DNA from: Mycobacterium sp. MBM
GTDB lineage: Bacteria; Actinomycetota; Actinomycetes; Mycobacteriales; Mycobacteriaceae
Direction of reading: 5' to 3'
Length of the DNA: 64,000 bases
Assembly: GCA_021648845.1 (NCBI GenBank)
Contig: JAKJHY010000010.1
Coordinates: forward strand, 62,001 to 126,000
Position numbers and translations under genes: made by a program. Below the pieces are notes generated by a model. It did not search any database and was not told where the DNA came from. It saw nothing but the letters and a program-made list of their open reading frames with translations. Positions 16,911 through 25,744 of this stretch are shown here, piece by piece (position 1 is the stretch's first letter; the number at the start of each line of letters is the position of its first letter).

Positions 16911-17678
16911 GTGCACGGGACTGGGATTTACCGACGGATATCCCTGCTCGCTGTGTCGGCCCTGTTGCTGCCCGCGGCGCCGGCGGCGGCGGCACCGGAA
17001 TCCTCGGAGAGTTCGGTCACCGTCACGGTCAACACCGGTAGCGGTGACCTCAATGTGCGCTCGGCGCCGTCGGCGACGAGCCAACGGGTCGGCACCCTGC
17101 GCGACGGGACCCGCGTCACCATCACCTGCCATGCTCGGGGAACCGTGTTCTCCGGCGGCCCCTACGACATGTCCACCGACCTGTGGAACCGGTTGGCCGA
17201 CGGCGGCTACGTGACCGACGCGATGCTCGACACCGGGTCCGATGACCCCGTCGTGCCACCGTGCGCGACGGAGTCGATGCGCCCGGCCCAGCCCCGCGTC
17301 GCGGGAAAAACCACCGACAGCAATCCCGGGGACGAGGGGTCCGCGCTGTGGGGCGCCCTGGAGAAGTGGTACTTCGCCTCCGGCAAGCGGTCCTATCCCG
17401 CGGTCGACGGCATACCGCGCGAGTTGGTTTCGGCCGCTCGTGCGGCGGGCTGGACCGTGGTCGATGAGCCCCGTGACCGCGCCGTGGTGGTGATCCCCCC
17501 GGGAGTGCTGGGCGCGCCCGGCACCGGCCACGTCGCATGGGTCGACGCCACGTCCAACCGCCCGGACGGGACCTATCTACGGATCACCGAGATGGCGGCC
17601 GCCGACACCGCCCCGCACATCTGGTCGGGACGCACCGTGAAGGCGGTTCCGGAGCTGTCCTACATCCTGTTGCCGTAG
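16911..17678 (+). CDS. Secreted SH3b plus CHAP-like protein, probably catalytically dead
   Basis: 255 residues from the GTG at 16911, which gives a good signal peptide (ISLLAVSALLLPAAPAAAAPE). Residues about 40-105 form a bacterial SH3 domain (VNTGSGDLNVRSAPSATSQRVGTLRDGTRVTI). The C-terminal half resembles a CHAP amidase/peptidase domain: the late GHVAWVDAT keeps the His, and the helix before PGD-like residues is present. The expected active-site Cys in the G-x-C-T-W motif is absent; the matching region reads EGSALWGALEKWYF with Ala. It may bind wall peptides without cutting them. The upstream start is uncertain because the ORF is open to 16647. Confidence 0.7.
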   Translation: MHGTGIYRRISLLAVSALLLPAAPAAAAPESSESSVTVTVNTGSGDLNVRSAPSATSQRVGTLRDGTRVTITCHARGTVFSGGPYDMSTDLWNRLADGGYVTDAMLDTGSDDPVVPPCATESMRPAQPRVAGKTTDSNPGDEGSALWGALEKWYFASGKRSYPAVDGIPRELVSAARAAGWTVVDEPRDRAVVVIPPGVLGAPGTGHVAWVDATSNRPDGTYLRITEMAAADTAPHIWSGRTVKAVPELSYILLP

Positions 17679-18081
17679 TGCGCCGCTAATTTTCCAGCTA
17701 CGTCAATACTGGGTTTTCGGGCGCCGAATCGTCATCCAGAGTTTGCTGACGTGTCGGCTGTGATCTGGCTTTCATTTTCCGGACCGGGTCTGAGAAATCT
17801 GTGTGTGACGGGTGGGGTTCAGCCACCGATCGCAGTTAGCTGAAATCGCAAAATCGCTCTTAATCGAGAGATTGCACTTTGCTCCAAGAAGGTCACAACT
17901 ACATAACGATATTTTTCTGAGGGATGGCTGAGAGGTGGACGGCCGACGAACTCGGCGCGCGGTCAACGGCCGGATTGGGTACCTTTTTTGGTCGCTAGAC
18001 TCACCTCAAACGCGCGTTCAACTCGGACGCTGGCGACTGGATCAAGTGCCGGGATGGTCATCCGGCGGAGGTGTCGAAGAG
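17679..18081. other. Intergenic/leader region, 403 bases, AT-richer than the window
   Basis: No ORF is supported; the frame of the downstream propeller gene is open from 17935 but without a good start there. The region is notably AT-rich from about 17685 to 17935 for this genome. It probably holds the promoter and a long 5' leader of the beta-propeller gene. GGCTGAGAG at 17927-17935 recalls part of a TPP aptamer, but the rest of that fold is missing. Confidence 0.5.
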
Positions 18082-19104
18082 ATGGCAAGTGTCGTTGTGC
18101 GCCCCAATGCGGCCGCCCTGAATGATTCGCAGAGCACGTTCGCCGGCTCGGTCGCGATCAACCGCGGTCCGATCGTCGACCTCACCGCCAACGCCGACAC
18201 CATCCTGGTCGCCAACTACGGCGACGACAGCGTGGCGTTGGTACGCCCGGACAGCGCGGGGCTGCCCGCGCTGGTGTCCGTGGACGGTGAGCCGCTCGCG
18301 GTGGCCCTGACCGACGACCTGGCGTTCGTGCTGACCAGCGCCGTCGAGGCCGATACCGTCGAGGTGATCGACACCCGCACCCACACGGTGGTGGGCAGCT
18401 ACCCGCTGGCCTTCTCGGTCACCGCGGTGCTGGCCGGGCCGGACGGCAAGCGTGCCTATGCCGCGCGTGCCGGGCACGACCATGTGGACGTGGCCGTCAT
18501 CGACGTCACCGCCGAACGTGTCGGCACCATCGACATCGGGTCGGGCGCCGGCTCGACCATCGACGCCCTCGCGATGGATGCCGCCGGCCGCCGGCTCTAC
18601 GTCGGCGTCACCACCAGCCGCGGCAGCCGCGTGGTGGTCGTCGACATCGAGACCGCCAGGGCCCGCAAGTCGATCGCCCTCGGTGCGCCCATCCGCGACC
18701 TGGCCGTCGCTGCCGACGGGACCGTCTACGTGCTGACCTCGGATCTGCAGGCCCGCGGTGTCATCGAGGTCATCGACCCGTCGACCTTCGCCGTCACCGC
18801 GCGCATCGACGCCGGCACCCTGCCGATCCAGATGTCCCTCTCGCTCGACGGTGCGCGCGTCTACGTCGTCGACTACGACCGGGTCACCGCGCTGTGCACC
18901 GTGACCCACGAGGTCGTGGAAACCCTCACCGTCGGCGCCCGACCGGTGGCAACCGCGCTCAACTCCGCGGGGGACCGGCTCTACGTCGCCGATGTCGAGG
19001 GCAATGTCACCGCCTTCCGGGTGGCGGCCCCGACGCCGATGTACTCGCCGTTCGACGCCGTGTCCTTCGGTGAGGTGCGCGAGCTGGCACCCGCCGGGGT
19101 CTGA
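18082..19104 (+). CDS. YVTN-type seven-bladed beta-propeller protein (Rv1057-like)
   Basis: 340 residues from the ATG at 18082 (MASVVVRPN), with GGAGG about 11 bases upstream. No signal peptide is seen. The protein is a run of beta-propeller blades recognisable by repeated 'D-x-I-L-V-A-N', 'GRRLYVGVTT', 'ARVYVVDYD' and 'GDRLYVADVEG' segments, each about 40-45 residues long. Position next to fadD14 and overall length fit M. tuberculosis Rv1057, described as a propeller protein under envelope-stress control (MprA, TrcR, SigE). The long AT-rich upstream region is consistent with complex control, but I did not identify those operators. Molecular role unknown, probably a binding scaffold. Confidence 0.85.
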   Translation: MASVVVRPNAAALNDSQSTFAGSVAINRGPIVDLTANADTILVANYGDDSVALVRPDSAGLPALVSVDGEPLAVALTDDLAFVLTSAVEADTVEVIDTRTHTVVGSYPLAFSVTAVLAGPDGKRAYAARAGHDHVDVAVIDVTAERVGTIDIGSGAGSTIDALAMDAAGRRLYVGVTTSRGSRVVVVDIETARARKSIALGAPIRDLAVAADGTVYVLTSDLQARGVIEVIDPSTFAVTARIDAGTLPIQMSLSLDGARVYVVDYDRVTALCTVTHEVVETLTVGARPVATALNSAGDRLYVADVEGNVTAFRVAAPTPMYSPFDAVSFGEVRELAPAGV

Positions 19105-19113
19105 GGCCGGGCC

Positions 19114-19434
19114 TCAGCGGCCGCAGTCCAGCGACACCGAGATCGATTGGCTGACCACGACTTCCACCAGGTCGGTGTCGCCGAGTCCGTGTTCGCCCCA
19201 GCCGTCGTCCTCGACGCGAACCCATCGGGTGACCTGCTGGGGGTTGCGGATGCCGGTAACGATGCACTGCTCCAGCGGCGCACTACCGATTCGGTCGACG
19301 TTGACGGTGTAGCCCTGCGCTTCCAGCATGCCGATCGTCTCTACGGCGGTCTGCTCAGCTGATGCCTGCGGAGGTGGCACCGCCAGCGCCGCGGCGGCGA
19401 TCAATGCAGCGGTGAGTGCGATCGGACGCATCAT
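19114..19434 (-). CDS. Small exported protein, unknown function
   Basis: 106 residues from the ATG at 19434, with AGGGGG nine bases upstream; a second ATG follows directly (19431). A signal peptide (ALTAALIAAAALAVPPPQASA, cleavage near residue 24) precedes a short soluble domain with ETIGMLEAQGYTVNVDRIG, one Cys in QCIVTGI and one at the C terminus (LDCGR) that could form a disulfide. It belongs to a group of small mycobacterial exported proteins with the EAQGY-V motif, of unknown role. It is convergent with the propeller gene and divergent from fadD14. Confidence 0.8.
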   Translation of the reverse strand: MMRPIALTAALIAAAALAVPPPQASAEQTAVETIGMLEAQGYTVNVDRIGSAPLEQCIVTGIRNPQQVTRWVRVEDDGWGEHGLGDTDLVEVVVSQSISVSLDCGR

Positions 19435-19535
19435 GCGCCCCCTGTCTGGCGTGCTCAAAGGGTTCTGTCCTGTACATCGCCGGCAGATGTCGATTCGTTG
19501 CAAACCCGATGGTCGAACGCACTACCATCGCCGGC

Positions 19536-21164
19536 GTGCAGTCCACAATGCAGAATTGGCCCCTGACCATCGCCGCCATCCTGCGGCACGCCTGCACGGT
19601 CAACGGCGACCGTGTCGTCACCACCGCCACCGGCCACGGCGGCTACCGCAGCCTCAGCTATCGCGAACTCGGGGCACAGGTCGCCCAGCTCGCGCACGGA
19701 CTGCGCGGGCTCGGTATCACCGGGGACCAGCGGGTCGCCACCTTCATGTGGAACAACGCCGAGCATCTGGCCGTGTATCTGGCCGCCCCGTCGATGGGGG
19801 CGGTGCTGCACACGCTGAACATCAGGTTGTCCGCCGAACAGATCGCCTTCATCGCCAACGAAGCCGACGACCAGGTCATCGTGGCCGACGCCTCGCTGGT
19901 GGGATTGCTGGCGCCGGTGCTGCCGCTGCTGAACACGGTGCACACCGTCATCGTGGCCGGCGACGGGGACCTCGACGTGCTCGCCGGACACGGGGTGACC
20001 GTGGTGCGCTACGAGGACGTACTGGCGGGCCACCCGGTCGAGTTCGACTGGCCCGATGTGGACGAGCACTCCGCCGCCGCGATGTGCTACACCAGTGGCA
20101 CCACCGGAAATCCCAAAGGTGTTGTCTACAGCCACCGTTCGACCTATCTGCATTCGCTGACCACCTGCACCGCCAACGCACTGGACGTGGGTGGCGATGA
20201 CGTGGTGCTGCCGATCGTGCCGATGTTCCACGCGAACGCCTGGGGCCTGGCCTACGCGGCGCTGATGGCCGGCGCCGACCTGGTGCTGCCGGACCGATTC
20301 CTGGACGGCGCCTCGCTGATCGAACTCATCGAATCGCGTCGTCCCACCCTGGCCGGTGCGGTCCCGACGATCTGGAACGATGTCATGCACTGCCTGGAAA
20401 AGAGTCCAGGGCATGATATCTCGTCACTGAGATTGGTGGCCTGTGGTGGATCTGCGGTCCCCCTGTCGCTGATGCAGACCTTCCAGCGGCGACACGGGGT
20501 GTACATCCAACAGGCGTGGGGGATGACCGAGACCTCACCGGTGGCCACCGTTGCCAAACCGTTGCCCGGTGTCACCGAGGACCGGCACTGGGAGATGCGC
20601 ACCACCCAGGGGCGACCGATGTGTGGCGTCGAGCTCCGGGTGGTCGACGACGCCGGAAACCCGTTACCCGCCGACGGAGAATCGGTGGGCGAGTTGGAGG
20701 TTCGCGGACCGTGGATCACCGGGGGCTACTACCTCGGCCGGGACGCGGAGAAGTTCGACAGTGGGTGGCTGCGCACCGGCGACGTCGGGCGCATCGATGC
20801 CGACGGTTTCGTCACGCTCACCGACCGGGCCAAGGACGTCATCAAGTCCGGCGGTGAGTGGATCTCCTCGGTGGAGCTGGAGAATCACCTCATCGGGCAT
20901 CCCGGCGTGCTGGAGGCGGCCGTGGTCGGGGTACCCGACGAACGCTGGCAGGAGCGCCCGCTGGCCGTGGTGGTGCTGCAGGAGGGCGTCGAGCACACCG
21001 CGGAAGAACTGCGGGAGTTCCTGGCCGACAAGGTGGTTCGCTGGTGGCTGCCGGAACGGTGGACCTTCGTCGACCAGGTCCCGCGCACCAGCGTCGGAAA
21101 GTACGACAAGAAGACCATCCGGGCCCGGTACGCCGACGGCGCCTACGAGGTGACCACCCTCTAG
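19536..21164 (+). CDS. fadD14: Fatty acid-CoA ligase (FadD14-like)
   Basis: 542 residues from the GTG at 19536 ([12 protein letters not shown]), the usual beginning of this FadD group; an ATG at 19509 is the alternative. The AMP-binding motif is [17 protein letters not shown], followed by [11 protein letters not shown], the [10 protein letters not shown] core, [15 protein letters not shown] and [17 protein letters not shown], with the catalytic Lys in SVGKYDKK. It activates medium or long-chain fatty acids to acyl-CoA for oxidation or lipid synthesis. Gene order (propeller gene before, Rv1059-like gene later) matches M. tuberculosis Rv1058 (fadD14). Its stop overlaps the stop of convergent ltp1 by four bases. 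Confidence 0.88.
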   Translation: MQSTMQNWPLTIAAILRHACTVNGDRVVTTATGHGGYRSLSYRELGAQVAQLAHGLRGLGITGDQRVATFMWNNAEHLAVYLAAPSMGAVLHTLNIRLSAEQIAFIANEADDQVIVADASLVGLLAPVLPLLNTVHTVIVAGDGDLDVLAGHGVTVVRYEDVLAGHPVEFDWPDVDEHSAAAMCYTSGTTGNPKGVVYSHRSTYLHSLTTCTANALDVGGDDVVLPIVPMFHANAWGLAYAALMAGADLVLPDRFLDGASLIELIESRRPTLAGAVPTIWNDVMHCLEKSPGHDISSLRLVACGGSAVPLSLMQTFQRRHGVYIQQAWGMTETSPVATVAKPLPGVTEDRHWEMRTTQGRPMCGVELRVVDDAGNPLPADGESVGELEVRGPWITGGYYLGRDAEKFDSGWLRTGDVGRIDADGFVTLTDRAKDVIKSGGEWISSVELENHLIGHPGVLEAAVVGVPDERWQERPLAVVVLQEGVEHTAEELREFLADKVVRWWLPERWTFVDQVPRTSVGKYDKKTIRARYADGAYEVTTL

Positions 21165-22351
21165 CGGTCGGCGCGCTGGTAGGCAGTCACCACGGCCGCG
21201 CCGCCGAGCCCGATGTTGTGCTGCAGCGCGGCACTGACATTGTCGACCTGGCGTTTGCCGGCGGTGCCGCGCAGTTGCCAGGTCAGTTCGGCGCACTGGG
21301 CCAGGCCCGTCGCCCCGAGCGGATGCCCCTTGGAGATCAGCCCGCCGGACGGGTTGACCACCCAGCGCCCGCCGTAGGTGGTGTCGTCGTTGTCGATCAG
21401 CGCCGGTGCCTCGCCGGGGCCGCACAGCCCCAGCGCCTCGTAGAGCAGCAGTTCATTGGCGGAGAAGCAGTCATGCAGCTCGATGACCTGGAAGTCCTCC
21501 GGCCCGAGCCCGGACTGGGAATAAACCTGTTGCGCGGCTTGGACATTCATGTCGTAGCCGATGATATTGGCGGCACTGCCGTCGAAGGTGGACTCGAAGT
21601 CGGTGGTCATCGCCTGCCCGACGATCTCGACGGCCTGCGCGGCCAGCCCGTGCTGGTCCACGAACGACTCGCTGACCACGATCGCCGCGCCGGACCCGTC
21701 GGAGGTGGGCGAGCACTGCAACTTGGTCAACGGATCGGAGATCATCTTGGCGCCCAGGATGTCGTCGAGGGTGTACTCGTCCTGGAACTGGGCGTACGGG
21801 TTGTTCACCGAATGCTTGTGGTTCTTGTAGCCGATCTTCGCGAAATGTTCTGCGGTGCTGCCGTATTTCTTCATGTGCTCACGGCCGGCCGCGCCGAACA
21901 TCCAGGGAGCCACCGGGAACGCGAACTCGTCGATCTCGGCCAACGCCTTGACGTGCCTGCCCAGCGGCGACTCGCGGTCATCGGCACCGCCGCCGAGGGA
22001 GCCCGGCTGCATCTTCTCGAAGCCCAGCGCGATCGCGCAGTCGGCCAGACCGCCGCGGATCGACTGCGCGGCAAGGTAGAGCGCCGTGGAACCGGTCGAG
22101 CAGTTGTTGTTGACGTTGACGATCGGGATGCCGGTCATGCCGAGCTCGTAGAGCGCGCGCTGGCCCGAGGTGGAATCGCCGGAACAGTATCCGACGAAAC
22201 CCTGCTGAACCTGCCGGTATTCGATACCGGCGTCGGCGAGTGCCTTGGTGCCCGACTCGTTCGCCATCTGCGGGTAGTCCCAGCCCTCGCGCCGGCCCGG
22301 CTTCTCGAATTTCGTCATACCCACTCCGACGACGAATACCCGGTTCGGCAT
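21161..22351 (-). CDS. ltp1: Thiolase-like lipid-transfer protein Ltp1
   Basis: 396 residues from the ATG at 22351, preceded by GAAAGGGGCAGG. The protein has the SCP-x/thiolase fold: [21 protein letters not shown] with the nucleophile-position Cys, [13 protein letters not shown], the [10 protein letters not shown] segment and [20 protein letters not shown] with the conserved His. The start [19 protein letters not shown] is characteristic of the Ltp1 group (Rv2790c in M. tuberculosis). These proteins act in lipid or steroid side-chain metabolism as thiolases or aldolases with partner proteins; the exact reaction is not shown. No DUF35 partner gene is adjacent. Confidence 0.88.
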   Translation of the reverse strand: MPNRVFVVGVGMTKFEKPGRREGWDYPQMANESGTKALADAGIEYRQVQQGFVGYCSGDSTSGQRALYELGMTGIPIVNVNNNCSTGSTALYLAAQSIRGGLADCAIALGFEKMQPGSLGGGADDRESPLGRHVKALAEIDEFAFPVAPWMFGAAGREHMKKYGSTAEHFAKIGYKNHKHSVNNPYAQFQDEYTLDDILGAKMISDPLTKLQCSPTSDGSGAAIVVSESFVDQHGLAAQAVEIVGQAMTTDFESTFDGSAANIIGYDMNVQAAQQVYSQSGLGPEDFQVIELHDCFSANELLLYEALGLCGPGEAPALIDNDDTTYGGRWVVNPSGGLISKGHPLGATGLAQCAELTWQLRGTAGKRQVDNVSAALQHNIGLGGAAVVTAYQRADR

Positions 22352-22406
22352 GTCCTGCCCCTTTCGCTGCACTGTGGTAGAGGCTCAACATAACGCGCTC
22401 GCCGCG

Positions 22407-22748
22407 TCAGGAAAATGCACCCGTGTGTTGCGGGCAGTAATAGCCGATCGACATGACGATGAACGCCGCGGCCTGGCGGGTGTTCAGGTCGGTGTGCTCC
22501 AGGATGTCCACACCGATATCGGTGGCCTGCACCCCGGCGTCCAGTTCGGCGCATACCTCGTGTGCATTCGCGATGACCTCGACGGCCGATTCGTAGGCAA
22601 TGCCCTCGTAGCGGATATCGGCCAGGAAGGCCGCGTCGTCGGCCGAGGTGATCGCATTCGCGGTGCCCAGCGATCCCGCGGCCGCGCCGACGGTGCCTGC
22701 GACCAGTGCAAGACCGGCCGAGCGGGCCAGGCGCTGTGCTGCGGACAT
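22407..22748 (-). CDS. DUF732 exported protein
   Basis: 113 residues from the ATG at 22748, which has GGGGAG five bases upstream; the ATG one codon earlier (22751) is too close. A signal peptide (AGLALVAGTVGAAAGSLGTANA) precedes a DUF732 domain: DDAAFLADIRYEGIAYESAVEVIANAHEVCAEL ... ARQAAAFIVMSIGYYCPQH-like helical repeats with two conserved Cys. DUF732 proteins are small, secreted and largely restricted to mycobacteria, with no known activity. The gene lies alone between ltp1 and the kinase gene. Confidence 0.85.
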   Translation of the reverse strand: MSAAQRLARSAGLALVAGTVGAAAGSLGTANAITSADDAAFLADIRYEGIAYESAVEVIANAHEVCAELDAGVQATDIGVDILEHTDLNTRQAAAFIVMSIGYYCPQHTGAFS

Positions 22749-22849
22749 CATGTCTCCCCTGTAGGTGGTCAGGCCCGGTGTGGTCCGGGCGTGCCATCAG
22801 GGTCCAACGACGTTCTTGACGGATTCTTGGGACGCGCTTGCGGCGCGGC

Positions 22850-24448
22850 TCAGCCGTAGGCCAACCACCATTGGTGCAGTTCGTCCATGTTCGGGCCCTG
22901 CGCATTGCCGAGCAGCAGTCCGTCGTTCTTGGTCCAGGTGAGATCGGGGCCGTCGTTGTAGGTTCCGCAGGCGATGGACCCCTCGGCCTTCTGCGGTGTG
23001 TCGGTGTAATGCCAGGTGGTGGGGGAGTCGACGGTGCTGTTCGGGCAGGGCATCAACTCGGCGGTCTCGCCGATCGCCTCGTCGAAGTTGGCGCGCAGCG
23101 CCCCCTGGTCGGGGAACGTGGAGTACCTGGCCGACACGGGGCCGCCGGGCAGGCTCGACGGCCCGCAGTCCACGGTCGCCAGTGCCCCGGGTACCGGGGG
23201 ATCGACCGCCTCACAGACGCCCGGGTCGTACCCCTGCGGCAGCATGCCGAACAGCCGCTCCTGCAGCGTGGCCGGATCGGGGGCGCGGCTGGTGCGGGTG
23301 GCGCGCTCGGTGGTCCGGGTCGAGGTGGTGCTCGTCGTCGGGGCGGCCCGGGTGTCCTCGTTCGGGCTGACCATGACGAAGATCCCGACGGCCGCCAGCA
23401 CCAGGGCCAGCACCCCCGCTGCGGCGGCGATGGGCAGCCACGGGGTCTTCTTTTTGGCCGGCCGCGGCGGGACGTGCCACTGCGGACCGGAGGCGACGGG
23501 CGGAGCCCCGAACGGGGGCGGGGTGGCCGTGAACGGCGGCGGGGTGTGGAACTGCGGCCCCGGCGTGGTCGCCGCCTCGCCGCGTTGCACGATGTGCGCG
23601 GCCTGGCTCTGATCCCGCACGCTCAGGGCATCGGTGGCCGCCGCGGCCAGTTGCCCTGCGCTGGCGAACCGGTCGGCAGGATTCTTGGCCATCCCGCGAG
23701 CGATGACCCCGTCGAACGCCGGCGGGATTCCCGGTCGGGTCCGGCTCGGGGCTGGGATCGGCTGCATCAGGTGTGCGGTGATGACCGTGCTGACGCTGTC
23801 GCCGGGATAGGGCTGCGAGCCGGTGAGGCATTCGTACAGCACGCAGGTCAGCGCGTACACGTCGGCGCGGTAGGTCACCTCGCCGCCGGTGAACCGCTCG
23901 GGCGCCATGTAGGCGTAAGTGCCTACCGCGGTACCCAATTCGGTCAGCTTCTCGTCGCTGGCGGCATTGGCGATACCGAAGTCCACCAGGTAGGCGAAAT
24001 CGTCGCCGGTGACGAGGATGTTCTCCGGCTTCACGTCGCGGTGCATGATGGCGCTCTCATGGGCGGCGTCCAGTGCCGAACCGACCTGACGCACAATGGC
24101 GACCGCGCGCGCCGGGGTCATCGGTCCTTGGCTCTTGAGGATCTTGCGCAGATCGGCCCCGTTGATCATCCGCATGTCGACGTAGAGCACACCGTCGATC
24201 TCGCCGTAGTCGTGGATCGGCACCACGTGCGGCTCCTGCAGGCGGCCGGCCGAATGTGCTTCGCGCTGAAGGCGCTTGCGGAACACCGGATCGTGGGATA
24301 CGCCTTCGGGAAGCAACTTCAGCGCGACGATGCGGTCCTTTTCGGTGTCCTCGGCCTCGTACACCTCGCCCATGCCGCCGCGCCCGATCAGCCTGCGCAG
24401 TCGATAGCGGCCGAAATCCGTACCCTCACGTGACGTCGGCCCGGTCAT
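22850..24448 (-). CDS. pknH: Transmembrane Ser/Thr protein kinase, PknH-like partner of EmbR
   Basis: 532 residues. The kinase domain (about 15-275) is complete: GRGGMGEVY, Lys44, HRDVKPEN with Asp138, DFG at 156-158 and APE at 182-184; Thr169, Thr173 and Thr177 are candidate activation-loop phosphosites. A Pro-rich juxtamembrane linker leads to one helix (about 337-360), a Thr/Ser/Arg-rich stalk and an extracellular domain with four Cys (412, 428, 468, 494) that probably form two disulfides. It lies directly downstream of an embR-like gene, as pknH does in M. tuberculosis (Rv1266c/Rv1267c), where PknH phosphorylates EmbR. The extracellular domain is shorter than I would expect for PknH, so the symbol rests on context. 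Confidence 0.8.
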   Translation of the reverse strand: MTGPTSREGTDFGRYRLRRLIGRGGMGEVYEAEDTEKDRIVALKLLPEGVSHDPVFRKRLQREAHSAGRLQEPHVVPIHDYGEIDGVLYVDMRMINGADLRKILKSQGPMTPARAVAIVRQVGSALDAAHESAIMHRDVKPENILVTGDDFAYLVDFGIANAASDEKLTELGTAVGTYAYMAPERFTGGEVTYRADVYALTCVLYECLTGSQPYPGDSVSTVITAHLMQPIPAPSRTRPGIPPAFDGVIARGMAKNPADRFASAGQLAAAATDALSVRDQSQAAHIVQRGEAATTPGPQFHTPPPFTATPPPFGAPPVASGPQWHVPPRPAKKKTPWLPIAAAAGVLALVLAAVGIFVMVSPNEDTRAAPTTSTTSTRTTERATRTSRAPDPATLQERLFGMLPQGYDPGVCEAVDPPVPGALATVDCGPSSLPGGPVSARYSTFPDQGALRANFDEAIGETAELMPCPNSTVDSPTTWHYTDTPQKAEGSIACGTYNDGPDLTWTKNDGLLLGNAQGPNMDELHQWWLAYG

Positions 24449-24516
24449 TTCGTTGCTCCCACTCGGTATGTCGGCCCATCACCTTAACGGTTCTGCCGAA
24501 CCGGCACAGGGGAAGC

Positions 24517-25644
24517 TCAGCGGGCCGGCACGATCTCGAAGACGAATTCGTGGTCGCACACCCTGATGCGGTCACCACTGGTGAGGGTGGCGGTGCCGCG
24601 GATGCGCTGCCCGGCCACCTCGATCCCATTGGCCGAGCGAAGATCGGTGATCACATAACTGGTGCCGGTGTCGATGATGACCGCGTGGTGGCGGCTGACG
24701 CTGACGTCGTCGAGCACGATGTCGTTATCGGGTAGCCGGCCGATCCGGGTGGCCGCCGACCGCAGCGGATGGACCCGCCCGGACGCCGATCGCAGCTGCG
24801 CGGGTGCGGACTGGGCATCCGTCGCGGTACGCATGCCCAGGTTGATCTTGTGTACGGCCGTGGTGCGGGCGGCCTGACGGGTGTTGATCGGCTCTTGGCG
24901 CAGGATGCGTTCGGACAGCGCGCGCACCGTCGGACCGGGGTCGATGCCGAGGTCCTCGGCCAGGGTGGTGCGCAGGCGCTGGTAGGCGTCCAGCGCGTCG
25001 GACTGCCGTTCGCTGACGTAGTAGGCGGTGATCAGCTGTGCCCACAGCGGTTCCCGGTACGGGTATTCGGCGACCAGCGATTCCAGCGTCCCGATGACGG
25101 CATGGCCTCGGTTGCAGGCGATCTCGGCCTCGGCGTGCGCGGTGTGCGCGACGACCTTGTCCTCGACCAGGGCCGTGGCGAACGGGCCGACGAACTCGAA
25201 ATCGCGCAGGTCGTCGAGCACCGGTCCGCGCCACTGCGCCAGCGCTGCGCACAGGTGGCTGCTGGCCTGTTCGAATTGGCCGGCCGCGGCGGCCTGCACC
25301 CCGGCGTTCTTGGCCGCCACGAAGCGACCGAGGTCGCAACCGTCGTCGGTCACGGTCAGCCGGTAGCCCGGTGGGGCGCTGGCCAGGATCATCCGGCCGT
25401 CGCAACCCCCGCCGCTGATCAACTTGCGCAGGTTGGAGATGTACGAGTGCAGGCTGGCCTTCGGCTCCGGCGGCGGGAACTGCTCCCACGCCGCGCCGAC
25501 CAGTGCGTCACTGCTGACCGGGCGGTTGCGACTCATCACCAGCATGGCCAGTACGGCACGCTGCTTTGGTGTGCCCAGCGGCACCGGCGTCCCGTCGATG
25601 CACAGCTGCAGTGCGCCGAGCACCCCGAAGTCCACGCCGCTCAT
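24517..25644 (-). CDS. embR: EmbR-type transcriptional regulator (OmpR-like DNA-binding, BTAD, FHA)
   Basis: 375 residues from the ATG at 25644 (MSGVDFGVLGALQL). Residues 1-100 form the winged-helix DNA-binding domain of the SARP class (LGTPKQRAVLAMLVMSRNRPVSSDALV). A bacterial transcriptional-activation domain follows (about 105-255). The C-terminal FHA domain (about 285-375) carries IGRLPDN, SVSRHHAVI and LRSANGIEV, the phosphothreonine-binding residues. This order is that of M. tuberculosis EmbR (Rv1267c), which activates embCAB arabinosyltransferase genes after phosphorylation by PknH. The adjacent downstream kinase supports the same signalling pair, with the FHA domain docking on the kinase. 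Confidence 0.9.
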   Translation of the reverse strand: MSGVDFGVLGALQLCIDGTPVPLGTPKQRAVLAMLVMSRNRPVSSDALVGAAWEQFPPPEPKASLHSYISNLRKLISGGGCDGRMILASAPPGYRLTVTDDGCDLGRFVAAKNAGVQAAAAGQFEQASSHLCAALAQWRGPVLDDLRDFEFVGPFATALVEDKVVAHTAHAEAEIACNRGHAVIGTLESLVAEYPYREPLWAQLITAYYVSERQSDALDAYQRLRTTLAEDLGIDPGPTVRALSERILRQEPINTRQAARTTAVHKINLGMRTATDAQSAPAQLRSASGRVHPLRSAATRIGRLPDNDIVLDDVSVSRHHAVIIDTGTSYVITDLRSANGIEVAGQRIRGTATLTSGDRIRVCDHEFVFEIVPAR

Positions 25645-25708
25645 GAACCGACGCCCCTCATGAACCGACATTGTGCCCGGATGCCCACGAACCCGGCCCC
25701 CGAAGTGG

Positions 25709-25722
25709 TAGAACGTGTTCTA
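25709..25722 (+). promoter_or_regulatory. KstR-type operator (steroid regulon)
   Basis: TAGAACGTGTTCTA is a perfect 14-bp palindrome matching the KstR pattern TnnAACnnGTTnnA, reported for the cholesterol-catabolism repressor in mycobacteria. It ends 22 bases before the ATG at 25745 and lies 64 bases upstream of divergent embR. Confidence 0.85.
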
Positions 25723-25744
25723 GTTTTACCGGAAAGGGCGGGTT

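Noticed and set aside
17927..17960. GGCTGAGAG, similar to the TPP riboswitch core
   Set aside because: The second conserved TPP element and closing helix are missing, and the downstream gene is not a thiamine gene.
22838..24433. A 531-codon + strand frame
   Set aside because: Antisense to the protein kinase, whose motifs are complete.
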